64,000 bases of DNA, from contig NZ_CP041063.1 of NCBI RefSeq assembly GCF_011082085.1, positions 2,704,001-2,768,000 on the forward strand, read 5' to 3'. Below the pieces are notes generated by a model, which saw only the letters and a list, made by a program, of their open reading frames with translations, had not been told where the DNA came from and ran no database searches. A program made the translations under genes and the position numbers. This document shows positions 43,150-51,380 of the stretch, piece by piece (the first letter of the stretch is position 1; each line of letters begins with the position of its first letter). This DNA comes from Bacillus sp. Cs-700 (lineage in GTDB: Bacteria > Bacillota > Bacilli > Bacillales > Guptibacillaceae).

Positions 43150-43533
43150 TTGGTTACTGCGAATAAGCACAAGCCTAAAGTAACGGAAGTTCATTCGGAA
43201 TATCATCAAGAAAAACAGCTACAGGATAAAGTGAAGGAACGTAGAAAAAGAGGTCTTGTTCGACGTCTTACTGCTTTCGCGGTAGCTGCTTTAGCCATAG
43301 CTATTCTATTTATCTCCGTATTCACTTCACAGGCAGCAACGATCGAAGAAAAAAACTTACAGCAAAAGCAGGCTGAGGAAGAATTAACGAAATTAAAAGA
43401 GCAAGAAAAATATTTAACTGAAGAAATTGAGAAACTTAATGACCTTGATTATATCGGTGAATTGGCAAGAAGAGACTACTTTATGTCAAAACCCGGTGAG
43501 ACAATCTTTAAGCTTCCTTCTTCCTCAAATTGA
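43150..43533 (+). CDS. divIC: Septum protein DivIC (FtsB-like)
   Basis: DivIC forms a complex with DivIB and FtsL at the division septum. The 127-residue bitopic protein has a basic cytoplasmic N-terminus, one membrane helix (about 38-60) and an extracellular coiled coil (about 62-100, KNLQQKQAEEELTKLKEQ). The start is TTG with GAGGAGGG upstream. Confidence 0.95.
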   Translation: MVTANKHKPKVTEVHSEYHQEKQLQDKVKERRKRGLVRRLTAFAVAALAIAILFISVFTSQAATIEEKNLQQKQAEEELTKLKEQEKYLTEEIEKLNDLDYIGELARRDYFMSKPGETIFKLPSSSN

Positions 43534-43559
43534 CACGTTGTTTTTTGAAGGGGTATAAT
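43530..43559 (+). promoter_or_regulatory. Sigma-A promoter of yabR
   Basis: TTGACA (overlapping the divIC stop), an 18-base spacer and TATAAT. Confidence 0.8.
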
Positions 43560-43607
43560 TAGCGTACGACTGATCTTTTAAAGATTTTAAGGAGGAGCTT
43601 TTTTTAC

Positions 43608-44090
43608 ATGGCAATCGAAGTAGGCAGCAAGTTACAGGGAAAGGTAACAGGTATTACAAATTTTGGTGCGTTTGTTGAACTACCAGACGGCAAAACAGGT
43701 CTCGTTCACATTAGTGAAGTTGCAGACAATTACGTTAAGGATATTAATGATTTTCTTACAGTTGGCGACCAGGTTGAGGTTAAAGTCATCCAGGTTGAAA
43801 ACGACGGTAAAATTGGTTTATCGATCAAGAAAGCAAAAGATCGACCTGCAACTGAGCGTCCGCAGGGTCGTCCACAAGGTCGCCCACAGGGTGGAGGCCG
43901 CCCTCAAGGTGGCGGTGGCAGACCAGGTGGCGGTGGTTACAAAGGTAAGCCTCGCGGAGGTGGCCGTCCACAGGTAGAGTCATTTGAGGATAAAATGAGC
44001 AAGTTCCTTAAAGACAGTGAAGACCGCCTTTCAACTTTGAAGAAACAAACAGAGTCAAAACGAGGCGGTCGTGGCGCACGTCGCGGCTAG
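43608..44090 (+). CDS. yabR: YabR, S1-domain RNA-binding protein with G/R/P-rich region
   Basis: A general-stress-type protein with an N-terminal S1 RNA-binding domain (about 1-75, KVTGITNFGAFVELPDGKTG). After it, residues about 84-125 are low complexity, with repeated GRPQ and GGGRP units, then the conserved C-terminal block beginning ESFEDKMSKFLKDSEDRLS and a basic GGRGARRG tail. At 160 residues it is about 30 longer than the B. subtilis protein as I recall it, and the extra length is the repeat. AAGGAGGAGC precedes the ATG. Confidence 0.95.
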   Translation: MAIEVGSKLQGKVTGITNFGAFVELPDGKTGLVHISEVADNYVKDINDFLTVGDQVEVKVIQVENDGKIGLSIKKAKDRPATERPQGRPQGRPQGGGRPQGGGGRPGGGGYKGKPRGGGRPQVESFEDKMSKFLKDSEDRLSTLKKQTESKRGGRGARRG

Positions 44091-44121
44091 AGCTTGTTGT
44101 CTACTAACTATATTTATAAAC

Positions 44122-44154
44122 AAAACCGGCATGCGCTTGCATGCCGGTTTTGTT
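44122..44154 (+). terminator. Terminator of yabR
   Basis: AAAACCGGCATGC and GCATGCCGGTTTT form a 13-bp stem with a 4-base loop. Confidence 0.9.
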
Positions 44155-44245
44155 TATCGTGGTGTTGTTCAGAACATGTTGATGATCGATCTGGAACGTC
44201 CTACCCTATTTTAAAAGTTTGTATGCAAAAAATATAAAAAACAAG

Positions 44246-44274
44246 TTGACACAAACTTTTCTGCAATGTATTAT
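44246..44274 (+). promoter_or_regulatory. Promoter of tRNA-Met / tRNA-Glu
   Basis: TTGACA, a 17-base spacer and TATTAT, 33 bases before tRNA-Met. Confidence 0.75.
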
Positions 44275-44306
44275 ATAACTTGTGCTTAAGAAAGCAACAG
44301 TCTTAT

Positions 44307-44383
44307 GGCGGTGTAGCTCAGCTGGCTAGAGCGTACGGTTCATACCCGTGAGGTCGGGGGTTCGATCCCCTCCGCCGCTACCA
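44307..44383 (+). tRNA. tRNA-Met(CAT), elongator type
   Basis: A 77-base tRNA with anticodon loop TTCATAC and encoded CCA. The anticodon stem TACGG/CCGTG lacks the three consecutive G-C pairs of initiator tRNA, so this is an elongator. The first acceptor pair is G-U. Confidence 0.95.
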
Positions 44384-44395
44384 TTTTTATAAGTT

Positions 44396-44470
44396 GGCCC
44401 GTTGGTCAAGTGGTTAAGACACCGCCCTTTCACGGCGGTATCACGGGTTCGAATCCCGTACGGGTCACCA
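44396..44470 (+). tRNA. tRNA-Glu(TTC)
   Basis: A 75-base tRNA with anticodon loop CTTTCAC (TTC), acceptor GGCCCGT/ACGGGTC and encoded CCA, 12 bases after tRNA-Met and likely in the same transcript. Confidence 0.97.
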
Positions 44471-44588
44471 ACTTATTTAAGAAGATCATACGGTCTTCTC
44501 ACCCAAGGGTTCCCTGCAGAAGTGATTCAAGATGATGGACAGCAGGACTAGATACGCATCGGAATCCCGTACGGGTCACCAACTTATT
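44451..44588. repeat. 27-bp direct repeat of the tRNA-Glu 3' end
   Basis: Copy 1 (44451-44477) covers the T-arm, acceptor, CCA and 7 bases beyond. Copy 2 (44562-44588) is identical and starts GAATCCCGTACGGGTCACCA. The 84 bases between hold no open frame and a weak hairpin GAAGATC/GGTCTTC. The pattern resembles attachment-site ends or a gene-conversion scar. Confidence 0.9.
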
Positions 44589-44640
44589 CAATAAGATTAT
44601 AACTATACATATAAATGCTTATAATATACAAAGTTTGCTA

Positions 44641-44679
44641 AAAAGGTCCGACATTATCTACAATGTCGGACCTTTTTTT
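44641..44679 (+). terminator. Terminator of tRNA operon
   Basis: AAAGGTCCGACATT and AATGTCGGACCTTT form a perfect 14-bp stem, followed by a T-run. The duplicated tRNA end lies before it and would be transcribed. Confidence 0.95.
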
Positions 44680-45060
44680 AGTTTGTTCTGAGAGAGTATC
44701 CAAATTGATGGTTCACTTATCTGGTGGAAAAGAAGAAAGGAACCTCATTTTTCCCTTTCGATCACATTTCTTTTCTAGTTTATTTTTAACATTTCGACCT
44801 TTTTGTTTTTAACGACTGTTCGATTGGAAAAAAGGGAAGAAGCTAGATTTTTCTTAAGTTAATTCACTTAAGATGATAAAAAACCCCCTCAGCTTGCTTA
44901 CAGATTTCTTCCTCTCTCTACACGTGATTGACAAGCTTCCCTGAAAGAAGTCGAGAAGTTTTTAACATATCTCTCCTGTTTTTTGACAAAAAGCGAAAAT
45001 TGATTATGGTTTAATAATTTACACAAACTGCTTCAAGCAGATCGGTGAAAAATAGAATCA
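44680..45060 (+). promoter_or_regulatory. spoIIE upstream regulatory region
   Basis: An AT-rich gap of 381 bases without a gene. TTGACA at 44983-44988 is followed by TATGGT at 45005-45010 (16-base spacer) or TTTAAT at 45010-45015 (21-base spacer); the wide form is typical of Spo0A-activated spoIIE and spoIIG promoters. Imperfect 0A-box-like TTCGACC lies at 44793-44799 and GTCGAGA near 44951. These are candidates only. Confidence 0.45.
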
Positions 45061-47538
45061 ATGAAAGCAGGTGGGGGAATGCAAAGCGAATTAGTCATGG
45101 AGAGGTCAAAATCAAGGGTGGGAAAATGGATTCATGGAACAAAAAGTCGGTTAGAAACGATTCTTTTCCAACGTGGATTACTTCTGTTTGTAATAGGGTT
45201 TTTACTTGGACGAGCTGTCATTCTTACACAAGTAACCCCTTTCGCCATTCCTTTCTTTGGAGCTGTGTTTTTTCTAAGACGTGAACGTGCACCAATGATA
45301 ATCGCCGCCTTGCTAGCCGGAGCCATTTCTACTTCTAATCTACAGAACACTGCATTTATTATGTGTGGCATTCTTGTTTTTCTTATCATTAATCGTTTTG
45401 TGAAATTATCCTCTCTTTCTCTCGTTAAGACCCTACCGATCCTAGTGTTTGCTACAAGTATGATAGGACGACTCATTTTGAGTTTACTGACAGAGCGCTC
45501 CCTAGCTAATACAAATTGGATTTTAGCAGCGGTAGAGGGTGCGCTTGGAATGATTTTAACCATTATATTTATTCAAAGCATACCGGTTCTTTCAATCAAG
45601 AAAAGAACGCAGGCACTTAAGAATGAGGAGATCATTAGCTTCATTATTTTGCTTGCAACTATGTTAACTGGAACGATCGGTTGGGTCGTTTATGGATTTT
45701 CGATTGAAAACATTTTATCTCGTTATCTTGTATTAATTTTTGCTTATGTTGGAGGAGCGGCCATTGGTTCAACGGTTGGGGTAGTGACCGGATTAATTCT
45801 GGCACTTGCTAATGTTGCCAGTCTCTATCAGATGAGTATGCTCGCATTTTCAGGATTACTTGGGGGTTTACTAAAGGATGGGAGGAAAATCGGCGTCGGG
45901 ATGGGGCTTCTTATAGGGACACTATTGATTGCCCTATACGGGAGCGGTCCTGAATTTTTGTATCCTAACCTGATGGAATCGGTGATTGCCGTATTGCTCT
46001 TTTTCTTTACTCCATCTAAAGTTACCTCTCAACTTTCTAAATACATTCCAGGGACGGTTGAGCATGCCAATGAACAGCAGCAATACCTTCGGAAAGTACG
46101 CGACGTAACAGCCAATCGCGTCGAGCAATTTTCGAATTTATTTCAAGCGCTCTCAAGTAGCTTTACGGATTCTGATGCACAAGCTGATGATCAGTCTGAG
46201 AGGGAGGTTGATTATTTTCTAAGTCATGTGACTGAAAAAACGTGCCAAAATTGTTTTAAGAAAGAAACGTGCTGGGCAAAAAACTTTGATGCCACATACG
46301 GTTATATGACAGGAATTATGGAGGAACTTGAACAAACGACTGAATTAACGAACTATAGCTTAAAAAGAGATTTTGATAAGCACTGTATTAAGGCCAATAA
46401 AGTTATCGATATTATTGGAAAGGAGATGAGTCACTATCACGCAAATCGCTTGTTAAAAAAGCAGGTTCGTGAGAGTAGAAAGATCGTGGCAGATCAATTG
46501 CGCGGTGTTTCACATGTGATGGGAGATTTTGCGAGGGAGATTCAAAAAGAACGTGATAACCTCCATCAACAAGAAGAGCAAATCATGGATGCGATTCAAA
46601 GTATGGGTTTAGAAGTTGGACAGGTAGAAATTTATTGTCTTGATGAAGGAAACGTCGACATTGAGATGAAGATTCCAGCATGTGGCGGAAGGGGAGAAGG
46701 AGAGAAAGTAATCGCACCGATGCTTTCAGACATTTTAAAAGAAAACATCATTGTCAAAAGAGAAGTCTGTGCTGAGCACGAGCACGATACTTGTCACCTT
46801 TACTTTGGATCAGCAAAAGATTTTGTGATTGAAACAGGTGTAGCAAATGCAGCAAAAGGAGGAGCATGGCTTTCTGGAGATAGCCATTCAACGATTGAAT
46901 TAGGTGCTGGAAAATATGCGATTGCGATTAGCGATGGAATGGGCAATGGAGAGAGAGCGCACCAAGAAAGCACAGAAACGATTCAACTTCTCCAAAAAAT
47001 TCTTCATTCTGGAATTGATGAAACAGTTGCCATTAAATCGGTTAACTCCGTGCTTTCTTTACGGAATACTGATGAAATGTTTTCTACACTCGATTTAGCG
47101 ATGATTGATTTACAAGATGCTTCGGCAAAATTTCTTAAGATCGGCTCCATTCCAAGTTTTATTAAGAGAGGCGATCGCGTGATGATGGTGGAATCAGGTA
47201 ATCTACCAATGGGCATTATTCCTGAATTTGATGTTGAGGTCGTAAGTGAGCAATTAAAGGCTGGGGATTTACTAATAATGATGAGTGATGGCATTTATGA
47301 AGGTGTGAAAAATATTGAGAATCCAGAATTTTGGATGAAGCGAAAAATTCGAGAGCTGGACACAGATAAACCGCAAGAAATCGCAGACCTCATTATGGAA
47401 GAGGTGATTCGAACAGAATATGGAAGAATTGATGACGACATGACAATTGTTGTTGCGAGAATCAAACGAAACGTACCTAAATGGTCGACGATCCCAATTT
47501 ATTCAGCCCCATCATTTAGAAAGAAAAAGGCGCAGTAG
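45061..47538 (+). CDS. spoIIE: SpoIIE, sporulation PP2C phosphatase
   Basis: SpoIIE dephosphorylates SpoIIAA, releasing sigma-F in the forespore, and takes part in asymmetric septation. The 825-residue protein has about ten N-terminal membrane helices (about 38-325), a central FtsZ-interacting/oligomerising region and a C-terminal PP2C domain from about 590 with AISDGMGNG, MMSDGIYEG and IDDDMTIVV metal-binding aspartates. The start is ATG 45061 by length, but an AGGTGGGGG sits only 1-2 bases before ATG 45079, so the exact start is unsure. Confidence 0.95.
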   Translation: MKAGGGMQSELVMERSKSRVGKWIHGTKSRLETILFQRGLLLFVIGFLLGRAVILTQVTPFAIPFFGAVFFLRRERAPMIIAALLAGAISTSNLQNTAFIMCGILVFLIINRFVKLSSLSLVKTLPILVFATSMIGRLILSLLTERSLANTNWILAAVEGALGMILTIIFIQSIPVLSIKKRTQALKNEEIISFIILLATMLTGTIGWVVYGFSIENILSRYLVLIFAYVGGAAIGSTVGVVTGLILALANVASLYQMSMLAFSGLLGGLLKDGRKIGVGMGLLIGTLLIALYGSGPEFLYPNLMESVIAVLLFFFTPSKVTSQLSKYIPGTVEHANEQQQYLRKVRDVTANRVEQFSNLFQALSSSFTDSDAQADDQSEREVDYFLSHVTEKTCQNCFKKETCWAKNFDATYGYMTGIMEELEQTTELTNYSLKRDFDKHCIKANKVIDIIGKEMSHYHANRLLKKQVRESRKIVADQLRGVSHVMGDFAREIQKERDNLHQQEEQIMDAIQSMGLEVGQVEIYCLDEGNVDIEMKIPACGGRGEGEKVIAPMLSDILKENIIVKREVCAEHEHDTCHLYFGSAKDFVIETGVANAAKGGAWLSGDSHSTIELGAGKYAIAISDGMGNGERAHQESTETIQLLQKILHSGIDETVAIKSVNSVLSLRNTDEMFSTLDLAMIDLQDASAKFLKIGSIPSFIKRGDRVMMVESGNLPMGIIPEFDVEVVSEQLKAGDLLIMMSDGIYEGVKNIENPEFWMKRKIRELDTDKPQEIADLIMEEVIRTEYGRIDDDMTIVVARIKRNVPKWSTIPIYSAPSFRKKKAQ

Positions 47539-47597
47539 GGTGTATAAACTCTCCTCCTAAAGGCGATGCTTGTAACAGCAAAAAAGGAGGAGTCCAG

Positions 47598-48326
47598 ATG
47601 AAAAAAGGAACACTACGGCAGATTCTTTTAATAACAGATGGATGTTCGAATCAGGGGGAAGATCCGGTGGCCATGGCTGCTCTTGCAAGAGAGCACGGGA
47701 TGACGGTTAATGTAATAGGTGTACTTGATGAAAATGAGCGGACCGATGGATTAAAGGAAATAGAAAACATCGCTTTATCTGGCGGGGGCATCCACCAGCT
47801 AGTTTATGCGAAACAGCTATCGCATACGGTGCAAATGGTAACGCGTAAAGCAATGACCCAGACGATCCAAGGGTTTATTCATAAGGAATTGCAATCGATC
47901 TTGGGTCAGGAGAAAGAAATAGAAGACTTACCACCTGACAAACGGGGGCAGGTAGTCGAAGTGGTTGACGAACTGGGGGAAACCATGGATTTGGAAGTGT
48001 TAATTATGATTGATACAAGTGCGAGTATGCAGCATAAACTTCCAACGGTAGAAGATGCCCTGCTCGATCTTTCGATTAGTCTTCATTCAAGAATTGGTGA
48101 AAATGAGTATGCCCTTTATGCATTTCCCGGGAAACGAAAGCAGGTAGAGCGACTGATGGATTGGACGCCGATACTGAAAGATATTCATACCATTTTCCCG
48201 AAACTAACAACGGGTGGTATTACGCCAACAGGCCCTGCCTTAAAAGAAGCCATTGATGCTTATCAGAAAAAACGTTCAAAGAGAGGGCTGCTAGATGACG
48301 GGTACATCGAAGAATCAAGTAGCTGA
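47598..48326 (+). CDS. yabS: YabS, von Willebrand factor A-like protein
   Basis: A 242-residue protein with VWA-like segments: LLITDGCSNQGEDP near the start and a MIDTSASMQHKL metal-adhesion-type motif (DxSxS) near residue 137. B. subtilis yabS follows spoIIE and is sporulation-linked, with no known function. AAAGGAGGAG precedes the ATG. It overlaps yabT by 32 bases. Confidence 0.9.
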   Translation: MKKGTLRQILLITDGCSNQGEDPVAMAALAREHGMTVNVIGVLDENERTDGLKEIENIALSGGGIHQLVYAKQLSHTVQMVTRKAMTQTIQGFIHKELQSILGQEKEIEDLPPDKRGQVVEVVDELGETMDLEVLIMIDTSASMQHKLPTVEDALLDLSISLHSRIGENEYALYAFPGKRKQVERLMDWTPILKDIHTIFPKLTTGGITPTGPALKEAIDAYQKKRSKRGLLDDGYIEESSS

Positions 48327-49272
48327 TGTTCCCCGTGGAACAAGAATTAGCGGGAAATGGAACAAGCAAACCTATCAAATTATGAAAAAATTAGGGAACG
48401 GCGCTCTCGGTACGGTCTATTTGGCAGACTCCTTAAAAGGGCGAGTCGCTTTAAAAATAGGAACTGACAGTATGTCCATTACGTCAGAAGTAAATGTTCT
48501 AAAGCAGCTTTCGATGGTCCAGGGAACAGTTCTTGGGCCGTTTTTCTATGAGATCGATGATTGGGAACGAAGTGGGAAATGTTATCCTTTCTACGTCATG
48601 GAATACATTGATGGAGAACCACTTTTTGCTTTTATTAATCGAAGAGGAAAAGAGTGGATCGGCATTTTAATGCTTCAATTGCTTCGTGATCTTTCAGCTC
48701 TTCATAGAGAAGGGTGGGTTTTTGGAGACTTAAAGCCGGACAACCTTTTGGTTGAAGGTTCTCCTCCAAAATTGAGGTGGCTAGATGTGGGAGGAACGAC
48801 GTCGATGGGGAGGTCTGTTAAGGAATTTACGGAGTTTTTCGATCGGGGCTATTGGGGACTCGGTAATCGAGTAGCGGAGCCTTCCTATGATTTATTTTCA
48901 GTAGCAATGATCGTTCTAAACGCTGGCTACCCAAATCGGTTTGATCGCCCCAAGAAAGGGACAGAAGACTATTTAATAAACAAAATTGAGAATAATCAAC
49001 TTCTTAAAGAATATAAACCAATTCTTAGCAAAGCTTTATTCGGAAAGTATCAACACGCTTCAGAAATGAGGCAAGAACTCTTCATTATTTTACAAGGAGG
49101 AGAGAAAACGAAAGTACGTAAAAATAAAAGTCGCTCTGCCAATTCTCGAGTCGCAACACGTCGTAATCGTCCTCCAGCCAAGAAAAAGCGGTCAGGGTGG
49201 ATTGAAACCGTTCTTCTCGTAGCTTTCCTTCTATTCTTCTATACTTTATACTTAGTTGGTCACATTTTTTAA
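48295..49272 (+). CDS. prkD: YabT (PrkD), membrane-anchored Ser/Thr kinase
   Basis: A Hanks-type kinase expressed in sporulating B. subtilis, where it phosphorylates RecA and is stimulated by DNA. The 325-residue protein has GNGALGTVYLAD, VAIK-type lysine in RVALKIG, catalytic FGDLKPDNLLVE and DVGG where DFG is usual. A basic linker (about 270-300) and a C-terminal membrane helix (LLVAFLLFFYTLYLVG) follow. The basic linker may be the DNA-binding part. Confidence 0.92.
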   Translation: MTGTSKNQVADVPRGTRISGKWNKQTYQIMKKLGNGALGTVYLADSLKGRVALKIGTDSMSITSEVNVLKQLSMVQGTVLGPFFYEIDDWERSGKCYPFYVMEYIDGEPLFAFINRRGKEWIGILMLQLLRDLSALHREGWVFGDLKPDNLLVEGSPPKLRWLDVGGTTSMGRSVKEFTEFFDRGYWGLGNRVAEPSYDLFSVAMIVLNAGYPNRFDRPKKGTEDYLINKIENNQLLKEYKPILSKALFGKYQHASEMRQELFIILQGGEKTKVRKNKSRSANSRVATRRNRPPAKKKRSGWIETVLLVAFLLFFYTLYLVGHIF

Positions 49273-49345
49273 AAAAGATATGTTTGAGAACGTGGTCGTT
49301 AGGTTAATAGTACTAAAATGAATAACTGTTTAATTCAAGCAGGAA

Positions 49346-50749
49346 GTGAGAGGAAGACAGAGGTTGTTGCAAGATGTCGACCAGTTTATTCATAAGCATC
49401 ATCTGATCAAACGTGGAGATACAATTGTCGTTGGGGTTTCTGGAGGACCAGACTCAATTGCATTGCTTCACTATTTGGGCAATGTCGCATTGTCTTTCCA
49501 ATTAAAGTTGGTTGTTGCACATGTCGATCATGGCCTACGAGGCAAAGAGTCTGCAGAGGATTTATTGTTCGTTAAGCACTACTGCCGTCAGGAAGGCATC
49601 ACCTTTGAAGCTTCTACAATTGATGTAAATCACTATAAAGAGCAACATCAGATCTCGACACAGGTTGCAGCTAGGGAATGTCGCTACCACTTTTTTAAGG
49701 AAAAGATGGAAAAACACCAGGCAAATCTCCTTGCACTTGCTCACCATGGAGACGACCAAGTTGAAACAATGCTAATGAGACAAGTTCATGGCAGCATCAG
49801 TTCAGGCCTTGCGGGTATTCCTGCTAGGCGTCCTTTCTCAACAGGATACCTTATTCGCCCCTTTCTTTGTGTGTCGAAGGAACAGATTTTGCGTTATTGT
49901 AGCGATCATATGTTGGACTATAGAAGTGACCCATCTAATGACAAAGATGATTATATGAGGAATCGCTTCCGCCACCATGTGCTTCCTTTTCTTAAAGAAG
50001 AGAATCCAAATGTTCACAAGCGGTACCAACTATATAGCGAACGAATGCAAGATGATGAAGGGTTTTTAGTGGAGTTAGCAAAGCAACATCTAGATAAAGT
50101 AATCATTGATCAAAATGACAAATTTGTGAAGATGGACAACAAGGCGTATCAATGCCTCCCTATTCCTTTACAAAGAAGAGTGATTCATCTAATATTAAAC
50201 TATCTTTATAGAGGCAATGCTCCTTTTTCTTCTATACATATTGAGGATTTGCGGTTAATGCTCGATTCTGAGCACCCTTCTGCTTCCCTTAATTTACCTC
50301 TAAAATTGAGGGCGGTAAAATCTTATACCACCTGTTATTTTTCTTTTGAAACCTTTTTGCGACCAGAACCGTATACGTATCATCTCCCTTTATGGGGTTC
50401 TGTGGAAACGCCGATCGGAACGATTACTGCCGTTCCAGTTAAAGACGTACCACAATCACTCTCGGGAAATGATCTTATTGTTGAGGGACACCTGTTTCCT
50501 GCAGTTGTGCGCTCGAGACGACCTGGTGATCGAATTCAGCCAAAAGGCATGATAGGGACGAAAAAGGTAAAAGATATTTTTATCGACCGTAAAATAGACC
50601 GTTCAGAACGTGATGTTTGGCCAATTGTTGAGGATGTAACGGGTCAAATTATCTGGGTCGCTGGAGTAATCCGTTCTGAAAAGGCAACACTGTCTGCAAG
50701 AAAGAGTCAGCTTGTGCATTTGCACTATGAGAAAAAAATACTTACATAG
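49346..50749 (+). CDS. tilS: tRNA(Ile)-lysidine synthetase
   Basis: TilS converts C34 of tRNA-Ile(CAU) to lysidine so that it reads AUA; it is essential. The PP-loop SGGPDS, HVDHGLRG and the LALAHHGDDQVET segment are visible, with the C-terminal TilS domain. The frame opens at GTG 49346, but TTG 49364 is possible, with GAGAGGAAG upstream. The hprT gene follows, as in B. subtilis. Confidence 0.95.
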   Translation: MRGRQRLLQDVDQFIHKHHLIKRGDTIVVGVSGGPDSIALLHYLGNVALSFQLKLVVAHVDHGLRGKESAEDLLFVKHYCRQEGITFEASTIDVNHYKEQHQISTQVAARECRYHFFKEKMEKHQANLLALAHHGDDQVETMLMRQVHGSISSGLAGIPARRPFSTGYLIRPFLCVSKEQILRYCSDHMLDYRSDPSNDKDDYMRNRFRHHVLPFLKEENPNVHKRYQLYSERMQDDEGFLVELAKQHLDKVIIDQNDKFVKMDNKAYQCLPIPLQRRVIHLILNYLYRGNAPFSSIHIEDLRLMLDSEHPSASLNLPLKLRAVKSYTTCYFSFETFLRPEPYTYHLPLWGSVETPIGTITAVPVKDVPQSLSGNDLIVEGHLFPAVVRSRRPGDRIQPKGMIGTKKVKDIFIDRKIDRSERDVWPIVEDVTGQIIWVAGVIRSEKATLSARKSQLVHLHYEKKILT

Positions 50750-50770
50750 GTTGGGAGGGCAATACTACTG

Positions 50771-51310
50771 ATGTTAAACGAAATTCAAGAAACATTAATT
50801 AGTGAAGAACAGATTCAAGAGAAATGCCGCGAGTTAGGGAAACGGCTTTCCGATGAATATGAGGATCGCTTTCCACTTGTCATTGGCGTCCTTAAAGGTG
50901 CAATGCCTTTCATGGGTGATTTAACAAAGCGCATGACTTGTCATCTAGAAATGGACTTTATGGACGTTTCAAGTTATGGGAACTCAACTGTTTCTTCTGG
51001 AGAAGTAAAGATCATCAAAGATCTTGATACTTCAGTAGAAGGACGCGACGTTCTTATTCTCGAAGATATTATTGATAGTGGGTTAACGCTAAGTTATCTG
51101 ATTGATCTTCTAAAGTACCGCAAAGCAAAGTCAATTAAGATTGTAACGCTTCTGGACAAACCAACTGGAAGAAAAGTTGATCTTAAGCCTGATGTAGCAG
51201 GATTTATTGTTCCTGATGAGTTTGTTGTTGGGTACGGTCTTGACTTCGCTGAGAGGTATCGTAATCTTCCGTTTATCGGGATTCTTAAACCCGAGATTTA
51301 TCAAGGTTAA
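50771..51310 (+). CDS. hprT: Hypoxanthine phosphoribosyltransferase
   Basis: Salvages hypoxanthine and guanine with PRPP. The 179-residue protein has the PRPP motif [13 protein letters not shown] and the C-terminal [24 protein letters not shown] precedes the ATG. It is placed between tilS and ftsH; in B. subtilis TilS and HprT act together to activate ftsH transcription. Confidence 0.97.
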   Translation: MLNEIQETLISEEQIQEKCRELGKRLSDEYEDRFPLVIGVLKGAMPFMGDLTKRMTCHLEMDFMDVSSYGNSTVSSGEVKIIKDLDTSVEGRDVLILEDIIDSGLTLSYLIDLLKYRKAKSIKIVTLLDKPTGRKVDLKPDVAGFIVPDEFVVGYGLDFAERYRNLPFIGILKPEIYQG

Positions 51311-51380
51311 TTTGTTGTAGTCAGTTGTGCCAGTATGGTAAGATAATCTATGGTTTCCTGTTCGTGGGAGGAGGTAAGGA

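Noticed and set aside
44878..44900. Possible terminator in the spoIIE upstream region (AAAAAACCCCCTCAGC)
   Set aside because: No matching 3' arm is found nearby, so it is simply a C-run in AT-rich DNA.
45045..45284. Open frame of 79 codons starting before spoIIE
   Set aside because: It lies in another frame of spoIIE, and its sequence is unlike any family.
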